Part shown: piece by piece, positions 1-7,775 of the stretch | How the letters are laid out: each line of letters opens with the position of its first letter | How positions within the stretch are numbered: position 1 is the first letter of the stretch | NCBI GenBank assembly: GCA_947628315.1 | Contig: CANQZJ010000023.1 | Coordinates: 1 to 32,628 of the forward strand | Length of the DNA: 32,628 nucleotides | Source: an uncultured Oscillospiraceae bacterium | GTDB lineage: Bacteria > Bacillota > Clostridia > Oscillospirales > Oscillospiraceae | Direction of reading: 5' to 3' | Position numbers and translations under genes: made by a program | The notes under the pieces: model-generated | Seen by the model: only the letters and a program-made list of their open reading frames with translations | What the model was told of the DNA's origin: nothing | The model's database searches: none

Positions 1-1161
1 CTGCGGGATGAGCTCACGGCATACGCCTCGTGGAACGGCGTCGAGACTGGACCGGTATTTGTCACGCGCAACGGACGGCCCCTCAGATCGTCGCAGGTGT
101 CCAGATGTCTGGATTATCTTTCTCAGTCGGCGGGACTGGACAGGACCAAGTGCCGACCCAGCGCGCTGCAGAAATTGTACCGGCTCAGCAAGGCCGAGGC
201 AGAAGCAGAAGCCGCCGATGTGGTGGAACAGATCATGGACCGGCAGACGGACGCGGAGAGCGTCCCTGCTTCCCCCAAGCGGCGCGAAAAGTCTGCCCCG
301 GCGCGGAAAACTGTCCCCAAGGGCGTCGACCCGAAGAAGTGGTCCGTTGCATGGCCTGTATCCGGCGATCCCGGCGTCGTGATGACCCGTGAGGATATCG
401 AGGGATATATGGCAAAGCTGCGGGCCAAAGGCCGTATATCTGCTCCCCAGCAGTACGGCGTCATTCTGACCCAGCTCTATCAGGACCTGCCGGAGGACAA
501 GCGCATCCGCCGGAGCACCCTGGCCCGGTGGATAGAGCTGCTGCGGGAAAAGGGCTATGCTCCCAACACCATCAACAGCTTTGCCATCGTGGCGAATGGG
601 TTTCTGGACTATATCGGGCACCGGGAATATCAGCTTTCGGACCTTCCCAAGCAGGAGGCCAACCCCAAGCCGGAACTGACCAGAAATGAGTATCTGCAAC
701 TGCTTCGGACAGCAAAAGCCCTGGGCCAGGAGCGGGAGTATCTGCTGGTGAAGCTGTTTGCCTCCTGCGATCTGCCGGTGCAGGAGTTGGACGAGGTGAC
801 AGTGGAGGCAGCGAAGGCCGGAGGTATGACGGTCGATTCCAGCGGCACACGTAGCATGGTGCATCTTCCCCGATGTTTGTGCAAGGAGCTTTTAGCCTAC
901 GCGGAGCGGCAGGGCATCGGTGCCGGGCCGATCTTTCTGTCGAACCGGAGCAAGTCCATGTGCCGGTCCAATCTGGTGCAGTCGATCGTAAAGCTGAGCG
1001 AAAAGGCAGGTGTGCCCAGCGGGAAGGGAAACCCCGCATGCCTGCGGCGACTGTATCGGAACACGCGGGCGGCGGTGGAGGCCAGCTTCGCCGTGCTGGT
1101 GGAGCAGGCCATGGAACGGCAGATGGAGCAGGAGAATATCACAACAGGCTGGGAGGTTTGA
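1..1161 (+). CDS. Degenerate tyrosine-recombinase-like protein, two repeats, 5' partial
   Basis: The reading frame is open from the first base of the window, so the start lies upstream. It holds the end of one integrase-like catalytic fold (bases 1-250), a linker rich in Pro, Lys and Arg, then a SAM-like N-terminal DNA-binding domain (about bases 385-640) and a second integrase-like fold. Catalytic residues are missing. The Arg of the usual GLRxSEL motif is Pro (DLPVQEL), the HxLRH box reads ACLRR (ALQK in the first copy), and no catalytic Tyr follows. The protein ends in TTGWEV. The next gene has the same fold and a similar end. The fold and losses are read from the sequence. A role as a non-catalytic DNA-binding regulator of the polysaccharide locus is inference; it could also be decaying integrase debris, although the frame is intact. 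Confidence 0.7.
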   Translation: MRDELTAYASWNGVETGPVFVTRNGRPLRSSQVSRCLDYLSQSAGLDRTKCRPSALQKLYRLSKAEAEAEAADVVEQIMDRQTDAESVPASPKRREKSAPARKTVPKGVDPKKWSVAWPVSGDPGVVMTREDIEGYMAKLRAKGRISAPQQYGVILTQLYQDLPEDKRIRRSTLARWIELLREKGYAPNTINSFAIVANGFLDYIGHREYQLSDLPKQEANPKPELTRNEYLQLLRTAKALGQEREYLLVKLFASCDLPVQELDEVTVEAAKAGGMTVDSSGTRSMVHLPRCLCKELLAYAERQGIGAGPIFLSNRSKSMCRSNLVQSIVKLSEKAGVPSGKGNPACLRRLYRNTRAAVEASFAVLVEQAMERQMEQENITTGWEV

Positions 1162-1162
1162 C

Positions 1163-1732
1163 ATGCAAGAGGTATTTCAAGTCCAACAGCAGCCAGTAAG
1201 GCGCCCCGTTCGGGAAAGGACCGAGAGCCCCATTGTTCCCCAGCAGGAGCCACAGCCGCAGGAAGAGCTTACCCGGGAACAGTACCTTGAGCTTCTGAAG
1301 ACGGCGAAGCGGATGGGCAAGGAGCCTGCGTATCTGGCCATGCGGATGATCGTTGGCACTGGCATCCAAATACAGGAGCTCTTGGCCCTGACGGTGGAGG
1401 AAGTCCAGAGCGGCGAGATCACAGTGACAGAGCGCATTATCCACTTGCCGGACAGCCTGCGGGAGGAGCTTTTGGACTATGCCCGGAGCAATGGCACTGA
1501 GAGTGGGCTGATTTTTGCAGGCAAGACAGGTACGTCCATACACATCACGACGGTCCGGAATCAGATCAGGTCCGTGAGCAGAGCGGTTGGCCTGGATGAC
1601 AGTGCGACCACGGCCAAGGCGCTGCAAAAGCTGTACGAGACCACGCGCGCCGGGCTGATGGTCCAGATGACGGAGCGGCTTGTGCTGGAGCGGCTGGACC
1701 GGGAACAGGCCGGGCACGGCTGGGAGGCGTGA
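1163..1732 (+). CDS. Degenerate tyrosine-recombinase-like protein (single catalytic-fold domain)
   Basis: This 189-residue protein starts at ATG 1163, one base after the previous stop, with a GGGAGG ribosome site at 1151-1156. After a Pro/Gln-rich N-terminus of about 35 residues it follows the core of a phage-integrase catalytic domain: a helix with GTGIQIQELLAL, a beta hairpin, LPDSLREELLDYA, a GLIF strand and an ALQKLYETTRAGL helix. The catalytic Arg is Gln (GIQIQEL), the HxLRH box is KALQK, and there is no catalytic Tyr before the end HGWEA. It lacks the SAM-like N-terminal domain. It is translationally coupled to the gene before it and sits 34 bases upstream of the exporter permease, so it looks like part of the same operon. 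Recombinase activity is unlikely; a regulatory or structural DNA-binding role is a guess. Confidence 0.7.
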   Translation: MQEVFQVQQQPVRRPVRERTESPIVPQQEPQPQEELTREQYLELLKTAKRMGKEPAYLAMRMIVGTGIQIQELLALTVEEVQSGEITVTERIIHLPDSLREELLDYARSNGTESGLIFAGKTGTSIHITTVRNQIRSVSRAVGLDDSATTAKALQKLYETTRAGLMVQMTERLVLERLDREQAGHGWEA

Positions 1733-1766
1733 AGCCTCGATTCTTTTTTGCCAGGACAGGAGACCC

Positions 1767-3227
1767 ATGGAGAAGCAGCAGTCGACAGAGATAAACCTGA
1801 AAAAAACGATCGTCACGGCGATCGTGGGATATGTGTGTCTTGTGGTGCTGGTGTACTTCCTCATGGGCTATCAGCTGCATTTCCGGGCATCCCGGGGCGA
1901 TTTGGAGCAGCCGGCGGCGGAGACCGGAACGGTAGAGCTGGTCCAGGGGACTGTCGTGGAGCAGACGTTCTCCGCAAAGATCCAGCGGCTGCAAAGCGTG
2001 TCCGTCCAATGGGGCACCTATTACCGGTCCAACAGCGGCACAGTGACCATGGAGCTCATAAACCAGATAGACGGCTCCGTAGTGATGAGCCAGAGTTTTG
2101 CTGCAACGGAGATCGCCGAGGGCGGGCTCACAACCATGACTGCGGAGGAACCCATCGAGACGGTGTACGATGCGCCGCTGTTGCTGCGCCTATACGCCGA
2201 CTCCCAGCCGGGCAGCGCGGTCTCGCCCATGATGTGCCTCACGGCGCCGGAGCCGGAGGAGGATGCGACGCCGTTCGCCTTGATGCTGAACGGCACGCCC
2301 ACGGAGGGAGAGCTTTGCTTCTCCGCTGCCGGCGAGGACTACATCTGGACGGGCCTGCACTACTGGGAGTTCGCTGCAGGCTTCGGCGCTGTGCTGGCCC
2401 TGGCGGCTGTTCTCATCTGGCACCGGTATAAGAAAGGCAAACACAGCTATGTGGTCAACGCCCTGATAGCGGTGCGGAAGTACCGGTTCCTCATCCGGCA
2501 GCTGGTGGACCGGGATTTCAAGACGAAGTACAAGCGTTCGGTGCTGGGGGTGTTTTGGAGCTTTCTCAACCCCCTGCTGACCATGGCGGTGCAGTACGTG
2601 GTGTTCTCCAGCCTGTTCCGCTTCGACGTGCCCTATTATCCGGCATATCTTATCATCGGCATCGTGTTCTTCAACTTCTTCTCCGAGTCCACGAGCCTGG
2701 CCCTGGGGTCCATCATCGGCAACGCGGGGCTCATCACGAAGGTGTATGTGCCCAAGTACATCTACCCCCTGACCCGGGTGCTGTCGTCCCTGGTGAACCT
2801 GGTGATATCCCTGATCCCCCTGCTGCTGGTGACGCTGGTTTCTGGCCTTATGCCCACGAAGGCCTACTTTCTGGTGCCGTTCGCGCTGGTATGCCTGGCG
2901 GTGTTCTCCCTGGGGATCGGTCTGCTGCTCTCGGCGCTGATGGTGTTTTTCCGGGACATCCAATTCCTCTGGGGCGTGCTGAGCATGATCTGGATGTATC
3001 TTACGCCCATCTTCTATCCCGTGTCTATCCTGCCGAAAAGCGTGGCTTGGGTGCTGGATGTGAACCCGTTGTACTACTTCATCACTTTCGCCCGGACCTG
3101 CTTTATCGATGGAATATCCCCGGAGCCGGTTATATACGCCCAGTGCATGATGATGGCGCTCATTACATTGCTCATCGGTGCGCTGGTGTTCCGGAAGACC
3201 CAGGACCGGTTCGTGTTGTATCTGTGA
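1767..3227 (+). CDS. wzm: ABC-2 polysaccharide export permease (Wzm-like) with extracytoplasmic N-terminal domain
   Basis: Starts at ATG 1767 behind AGGACAGGAG and makes 486 residues, nearly twice the usual Wzm length. Residues about 13-34 form one membrane segment, 35-201 a beta-rich extracytoplasmic domain, and 202-218 a second membrane segment. From about residue 235 to the end there is a canonical ABC-2 permease of the Wzm/TagG type, recognisable from RQLVDRDFKTKYKRSVLG, WSFLNPL and the later membrane helices. It should pair with the ATPase that starts 10 bases after its stop to move a lipid-linked glycan across the membrane. The N-terminal domain resembles beta-sandwich modules in other Gram-positive glycan membrane proteins; that it binds sugar is inference. 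Assignment as an export permease is firm, the substrate is not. Confidence 0.9.
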   Translation: MEKQQSTEINLKKTIVTAIVGYVCLVVLVYFLMGYQLHFRASRGDLEQPAAETGTVELVQGTVVEQTFSAKIQRLQSVSVQWGTYYRSNSGTVTMELINQIDGSVVMSQSFAATEIAEGGLTTMTAEEPIETVYDAPLLLRLYADSQPGSAVSPMMCLTAPEPEEDATPFALMLNGTPTEGELCFSAAGEDYIWTGLHYWEFAAGFGAVLALAAVLIWHRYKKGKHSYVVNALIAVRKYRFLIRQLVDRDFKTKYKRSVLGVFWSFLNPLLTMAVQYVVFSSLFRFDVPYYPAYLIIGIVFFNFFSESTSLALGSIIGNAGLITKVYVPKYIYPLTRVLSSLVNLVISLIPLLLVTLVSGLMPTKAYFLVPFALVCLAVFSLGIGLLLSALMVFFRDIQFLWGVLSMIWMYLTPIFYPVSILPKSVAWVLDVNPLYYFITFARTCFIDGISPEPVIYAQCMMMALITLLIGALVFRKTQDRFVLYL

Positions 3228-3237
3228 GGGCGGTGCT

Positions 3238-3966
3238 ATGGGCAAGACAGTGATAGAAGTAAACGATGTGACCATGCGGTTCCGGATGAACAACGATCGG
3301 ATCATGTCGCTGAAGGAATTCGTGACCACGGCGGTGCGTGGGAAGCTGGAGTACAACGAGTTCACGGCGCTGGACCACGTGTCGTTCACTGTGAAGCAGG
3401 GGGAGACCCTGGGGCTCATCGGGCGCAACGGCGCGGGCAAGAGCACCATGCTGAAGGTGATCTCCGGTATCCTGAAGCCCACGGAGGGGACGGTGCGGAC
3501 CGAGGGGAACATCGTGCCCATGCTGGAGCTGGGCAGCGGGTTCGACATGGACCTGACGGGCCGGGAGAACATCTTCCTCAACGGGGCCATCCTGGGCTAC
3601 AGCGAGGAATACCTGAAAGCGCAGTACGAGGAGATACTGGCCTTTTCTGAGCTGGGCCAGTTCATCGAGGTCCCCATCCGAAATTACTCGTCGGGGATGC
3701 TGGCGCGGCTGGCGTTCTCGGTGGCGGCGATGGTGCAGCCGGAGATCCTGATCGTGGACGAAATCCTCTCGGTGGGCGACGCGGCGTTTCAGGAGAAGAG
3801 CCGGGCGCGGATGATGGAGCTGATGGGCGGAGGCACGACGGTGCTTTTTGTGAGCCACAACATGGATCAGATCCGGGAGATGTGCGACAAGGTGATCTGG
3901 CTGGAGCAGGGCCGGGTGAAGATGGCCGGAACGGCCAAAATGGTGTGCGACGCCTATGCGCTGTGA
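3238..3966 (+). CDS. wzt: ABC polysaccharide exporter ATP-binding protein (Wzt-like, short form)
   Basis: A 242-residue ABC ATPase starting at ATG 3238. Visible motifs are Walker A GRNGAGKS (62-69), signature YSSGM (150-154), Walker B ILIVDE (170-175) and the H-loop SHN (206-208). The SGMLARLAF stretch and the long variable segment after Walker A are typical of the Wzt/TagH/KpsT group that energises export of lipid-linked polysaccharides. It ends soon after the nucleotide-binding domain, so it has no C-terminal carbohydrate-binding domain of the kind used by O9a-type Wzt to recognise a capped chain. It lies directly after the permease gene and overlaps a possible upstream start of the next glycosyltransferase gene. 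Confidence 0.95.
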   Translation: MGKTVIEVNDVTMRFRMNNDRIMSLKEFVTTAVRGKLEYNEFTALDHVSFTVKQGETLGLIGRNGAGKSTMLKVISGILKPTEGTVRTEGNIVPMLELGSGFDMDLTGRENIFLNGAILGYSEEYLKAQYEEILAFSELGQFIEVPIRNYSSGMLARLAFSVAAMVQPEILIVDEILSVGDAAFQEKSRARMMELMGGGTTVLFVSHNMDQIREMCDKVIWLEQGRVKMAGTAKMVCDAYAL

Positions 3967-3973
3967 GGAAGGA
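3966..3973 (+). promoter_or_regulatory. Ribosome binding site deciding the GTG start of the GT4 gene
   Basis: AGGAAGGA lies six bases before GTG 3980 and overlaps the wzt stop codon. The in-frame ATG at 3956 has no comparable site, and family members begin close to the RVCCFCESW stretch, so GTG 3980 is preferred. Confidence 0.6.
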
Positions 3974-3979
3974 CCGCCT

Positions 3980-5092
3980 GTGCGGGTGTGCTGTTTCTGT
4001 GAGAGCTGGGCCTCCGGGGGCATCGAGTCGTTTCTCTGCAACGTGCTGACACGGCTGGACCGGGAGGCGCTGGAAGTGGACATCGTGGCCGCGCAGCTGG
4101 AAGGCAGCGTGTTCACGGAAAAGCTCACAGCCCGGGGCGTCCGGTTTTATGAGCTGTCCGGCAGTATGCGGGATGTGTTGGAAAATCACCGGCGGTTCCG
4201 CACGCTCCTCCGGGAGCGTCGGTACGGTGTGCTGCACCTGAACGCCTTTCAGGGCCTGTCCCTGGCCTATCTGCGTATCGCCAGGGAGGAGGGGGTGCCG
4301 GTGCGCATCGCCCACAGTCACAACACGGCCCTGCGCAGGAGCCTGACCCGGCCGGCAAAGCTGGCAGTACACAGATGGGCGCGGGACCGCTATACGAGGG
4401 ACGCCACAGCCCTATGGGCCTGTTCCGGGGACGCGGCGGCTTTCTTGTACTCTGCCCGGGAGCTGGCCAGCCGCGGCTTCCGGTTCATCCCCAACGGGAT
4501 AGACGTGGCGCGGTTCCGGTCCGGCCCGGGGGTGCGGAGGACCGCGCGGCAGGAGCTGGGCCTGGATGAAAAGTTCGTCATCGGCCACGTGGGGCGGCTG
4601 TGCTTCCAGAAGAACCAGAGCTTTCTGCTGGATGTGCTGGCGGAATTGCTGGAGCGCAGGCCGGAGAGCGTGCTGCTGCTGGCGGGCGAGGGCGAGGACA
4701 GGCCCATGCTGGAACGAAAGGCGCGGGAGCTCGGCATAGCGGACAGCGTGTTGTTTTACGGGGTCTCGGAGCATATTGAACAGCTTTACTGGTCGATGGA
4801 TGTGTTTGTGTTCCCCAGTCTGTTCGAGGGGTTCGGCATCGCGGTCATCGAGGCCCGGGCAGCGGGGCTGCCGGTGATCTGCTCGGAGCACGTGCCGCGG
4901 GAGGCGTGTGCCGCCGGATGCACGACGCTGCCCCTGGACGCCGGGGTCTGGGCGGAGAACATCGCAAAAGGCCCGGGGCGGTCCTCCAAAGGCGCCGAGA
5001 CCGTAGCTGAGGCCGGGTTTGATATACGGACGGTGGCCGGCATGATAGCAGACAGTTATCTGGAGGGTATACGGAGGAGCCGGCAGATGTGA
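3980..5092 (+). CDS. Glycosyltransferase family 4
   Basis: A 370-residue retaining GT-B glycosyltransferase using GTG 3980. The N-terminal half has the SGGIESFL loop and AHSHN. The C-terminal half has FIPNGIDVARF, the strand IGHVGRLCFQKNQ, and the EX7E motif in EGFGIAVIEA, which binds the nucleotide sugar and assists catalysis. GT4 enzymes act at the inner face of the membrane and build the repeat unit or primer of a surface glycan. Donor and acceptor cannot be told from the sequence. It follows the exporter genes without a gap and precedes the galactofuranose genes. An alternative start at ATG 3956 would add eight residues. Confidence 0.9.
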   Translation: MRVCCFCESWASGGIESFLCNVLTRLDREALEVDIVAAQLEGSVFTEKLTARGVRFYELSGSMRDVLENHRRFRTLLRERRYGVLHLNAFQGLSLAYLRIAREEGVPVRIAHSHNTALRRSLTRPAKLAVHRWARDRYTRDATALWACSGDAAAFLYSARELASRGFRFIPNGIDVARFRSGPGVRRTARQELGLDEKFVIGHVGRLCFQKNQSFLLDVLAELLERRPESVLLLAGEGEDRPMLERKARELGIADSVLFYGVSEHIEQLYWSMDVFVFPSLFEGFGIAVIEARAAGLPVICSEHVPREACAAGCTTLPLDAGVWAENIAKGPGRSSKGAETVAEAGFDIRTVAGMIADSYLEGIRRSRQM

Positions 5093-5109
5093 GCAGAGAC
5101 CTCCGCATT

Positions 5110-5113
5110 GGAG
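5110..5113 (+). promoter_or_regulatory. Ribosome binding site for the first GlfT2-like gene
   Basis: GGAG sits six bases before ATG 5120. TTG 5108 and ATG 5114 in the same frame are upstream of or too close to this site, so 5120 is the preferred start. Confidence 0.45.
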
Positions 5114-5119
5114 ATGCAG

Positions 5120-6685
5120 ATGGGGACCATATTATCGCGGATCGCGCTTCCTGGTCAGGACAGGACCGAGCTGATCCCACTCTATTATCACGCGGACGGC
5201 CCGGTGAGCCGGGAGGACGGTCAGCTGGTCATAGCGGCGGGGAGCCGCGTGACGTTCGACAGCTATTTCAACGGCTTCTTTTACGAGAAATACCGGACCT
5301 ATACCCATGTGACGGAAGTGTCTCTGCATATCGAAATGTCAGGGCGGGGCCGGGCCGGCATCCTCCTTTGTACGGCGGACGGCGAGCGGACCCTGGCGGA
5401 GGAGCGCTTTTCCGGCGGGCGGACCGGCCTGCCGCCGGTCTCCCTGGAAGGACTTCCGGCAGAGGGGATGCTGTGTTTGCGGCTCCTGGCTGAAGACGGC
5501 CCGGTCCTGTTCCGGCGGGGCTGGTATGAGACCGGCCTTGCGCCGGTGAACGAGGTGAAGGCGGCGGCCGTCATCTGCACATATAAACGGGAAGCGTATG
5601 TAAAGCGCAGCCTGGAGCAGATGCGCAAAACGGTGTGGGAGGACGGGAGCAGCCCGATCCGGGACGCGCTGGACGCGTTCGTGGTCGACAACGGACAGAC
5701 GCTCGAACTGGCGGAGGAGCCGCATGTACATCTGTTCCCCAACAAAAACTGCGGAGGCAGCGGAGGCTTTACCAGAGGGCTGATCGAGGTACGCCGGAGA
5801 GGGGATACATACAGTCATGTCCTGTTCATGGACGACGACATCACCTTTGAGACGGAGACGCTGGTCAAGACCATACAGCTGCTGCGGTATGCCAGGAGGA
5901 CGGAACGGCCGCTGTGCATCGGGGGACAGATGCTCATGGAGGAAACGCCGGCGGTGCAGTTTGAGGCCGGACTGGTCATGAAGAACGGCCGCGCTGTATC
6001 GCTGGACCACGGCGCGGAGCTGTCCCGGAGAGAGGCGCTGCTGGCCAACGGGACCGGGCAGGAGGCGCGGTACAGCGGCTGGTACTACTATTGCCAGCCG
6101 GCGGACGTGGCAGACAAGTTTGGACTGCCGTTCCCATTTTTCATCAAGGACGACGATACGGAATACTGCCTGCGCACGGAGCCCCATCTGCTGCTGATGA
6201 ACGGGATAGGGGTGTGGCATCGCGGCTTTGCAGAGAAGTACAGCGTCCATCTGGAGTATTACATCAAGCGCAACGAGCTGGTGGTGAGCGCGCTGTATGG
6301 CGGCGTGGCCGGTGCATGGAGCGATCTGTGGAAGCTGCTGAGGGCCTCCGGAAAGTCCGCTCTGGCGGGAGACCCGCGGCGGATAGGCTTCATGATCCGG
6401 GCATACCGGGATTATCTGAAGGGCCCGGAGTTCTTTCTGAAAACGGACGGCGAAGCGCTGAACGCGGAGCTGCTGGAGGAATTGAAAAAGCCGGCGGGGA
6501 GCCGGGTCGCCAGCGTCATGACCGCGCCGTTCCGGCTGCTGCCGGTGGCGGCGGCGTTCATCCGGGACCACAGAAAGGCAGAAAGGGCCTACAGGGCGAG
6601 GCTTGGCGAGCTGACCGGGCTGGCGTTCTGGCGGAAATATCTGGGATTCGAGGAAAGAGAAGGAGAGCATGAAGAGGCAGTATGA
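5120..6685 (+). CDS. GlfT2-like galactofuranosyltransferase (GT2), copy 1
   Basis: A 521-residue protein that resembles the mycobacterial galactan polymerase GlfT2. An N-terminal beta-sandwich (about 1-145) is followed by a GT-A domain with AVICTYKRE (150-158), FPNKNCGGSGGFTRG (206-220), the metal-binding FMDDD (236-240), a second acidic cluster FIKDDDTEY (341-349) that should supply the catalytic base, and VWHRGF (365-370) with the conserved His. GlfT2 enzymes transfer galactofuranose from UDP-Galf to a lipid-linked glycan at the cytoplasmic face. The next gene encodes the mutase that makes UDP-Galf and overlaps this one by 17 bases, which supports the call. Whether it is processive or adds single residues is unknown. 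Confidence 0.85.
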   Translation: MGTILSRIALPGQDRTELIPLYYHADGPVSREDGQLVIAAGSRVTFDSYFNGFFYEKYRTYTHVTEVSLHIEMSGRGRAGILLCTADGERTLAEERFSGGRTGLPPVSLEGLPAEGMLCLRLLAEDGPVLFRRGWYETGLAPVNEVKAAAVICTYKREAYVKRSLEQMRKTVWEDGSSPIRDALDAFVVDNGQTLELAEEPHVHLFPNKNCGGSGGFTRGLIEVRRRGDTYSHVLFMDDDITFETETLVKTIQLLRYARRTERPLCIGGQMLMEETPAVQFEAGLVMKNGRAVSLDHGAELSRREALLANGTGQEARYSGWYYYCQPADVADKFGLPFPFFIKDDDTEYCLRTEPHLLLMNGIGVWHRGFAEKYSVHLEYYIKRNELVVSALYGGVAGAWSDLWKLLRASGKSALAGDPRRIGFMIRAYRDYLKGPEFFLKTDGEALNAELLEELKKPAGSRVASVMTAPFRLLPVAAAFIRDHRKAERAYRARLGELTGLAFWRKYLGFEEREGEHEEAV

Positions 6686-7775
6686 CTATCTGATCGTGGG
6701 GGCGGGGCTGTACGGCGCGGTGTTCGCCCGGGAGATGACAGACCGGGGCAGGAAAGTCCTGGTCATCGACAAGCGGGACCACATCGCCGGCAATGTCTAC
6801 ACCGAGGACGTGGAGGGCATCCAGGTCCACCGGTACGGCGCCCATATCTTCCACACCAACGATAAGGCGGTCTGGAAGTATGTCAATCGCTTTGCCGAGT
6901 TCAACCGCTACACCAACAGCCCTGTGGCCAATTACCACGGCGAGATCTATAACCTGCCCTTCAACATGAACACCTTCAATAAGATGTGGGGCGTCATCAC
7001 GCCGGAGGAGGCCCGGCGGAAGATCGGGGAGCAGCGGGCCGCAGCGGGGATCGCGGAGCCCCGGAACCTGGAGGAGCAGGCCATCAGCCTCGTGGGGACG
7101 GACATCTACGAGAAGCTGGTGAAGGGCTACACCGCCAAGCAGTGGGGCCGGCCCTGCGCGGAGCTGCCGGCGTTCATCATCAAGCGGCTGCCGGTGCGGT
7201 TCACCTATGACAATAACTACTTCAACGCCCTCTTCCAGGGCATCCCCACGGAGGGGTACACCCGCATGGCGGAGCGGATGCTGGAGGGCGTCGAGGTCCG
7301 GCTGGGAACAGATTACCTGGCGGACAAGGCGGCCCTGGACGCCCTGGCGGAGAAGGTGGTGTACACCGGTCCCATCGACGCGTACTTCGGCTACAGGCTG
7401 GGCGCGCTGCAATACCGGAGCGTGCGGTTCGAGACGGAGGTGCTGGACACGGATAACTACCAGGGCAACGCCGTGGTGAACTACACGGACAGCGAGACGC
7501 CCTACACCCGGATCATCGAGCACAAGCACTTCGTGTTCGGTACCCAGCCGAAAACGGTGATCAGCCGGGAGTACAGCGCGGAGTGGAAGCCGGGGGACGA
7601 GCCATATTACCCGGTGAACGACGGGAAGAACAGCGAGCTGTATGAGAAGTACGCGGCCCTGGCGGCCGGGGAGAAAAACGTGCTCTTCGGCGGGCGGCTG
7701 GGGGAGTACAGGTATTACGACATGGACGCGGTCATCGCGGCGGCCCTGAGAAAGACAGAGGAAACAGAGAGATGA
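6669..7775 (+). CDS. glf: UDP-galactopyranose mutase, copy 1
   Basis: A 368-residue flavoprotein starting at ATG 6669 behind AAGGAGA, overlapping the previous gene. It begins with the FAD-binding YLIVGAGLYGAVFA and has IDKRDHIAGNVY, the HRYGAHIFHT segment, NLPFNMNTF, GYTAKQWG and the C-terminal FGGRLGEYRYYDMD, all hallmarks of bacterial Glf. It interconverts UDP-galactopyranose and UDP-galactofuranose in the cytosol using reduced FAD. Length matches the family. It lies between two GlfT2-like genes, with its stop overlapping the ATG of the second. A second, more divergent glf is at 11921. Confidence 0.97.
   Translation: MKRQYDYLIVGAGLYGAVFAREMTDRGRKVLVIDKRDHIAGNVYTEDVEGIQVHRYGAHIFHTNDKAVWKYVNRFAEFNRYTNSPVANYHGEIYNLPFNMNTFNKMWGVITPEEARRKIGEQRAAAGIAEPRNLEEQAISLVGTDIYEKLVKGYTAKQWGRPCAELPAFIIKRLPVRFTYDNNYFNALFQGIPTEGYTRMAERMLEGVEVRLGTDYLADKAALDALAEKVVYTGPIDAYFGYRLGALQYRSVRFETEVLDTDNYQGNAVVNYTDSETPYTRIIEHKHFVFGTQPKTVISREYSAEWKPGDEPYYPVNDGKNSELYEKYAALAAGEKNVLFGGRLGEYRYYDMDAVIAAALRKTEETER

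Noticed and set aside
1680-1766. Upstream in-frame extension of the exporter permease
   Set aside because: It overlaps the previous gene and lacks a ribosome site; ATG 1767 with AGGACAGGAG and a membrane anchor right after is better.
2190-3590. Long open frame on the minus strand opposite the exporter genes, and many similar minus-strand frames across the window
   Set aside because: They lie exactly antisense to well-recognised genes, have low-complexity His/Pro/Arg-rich products and no ribosome sites; they are by-products of high GC.
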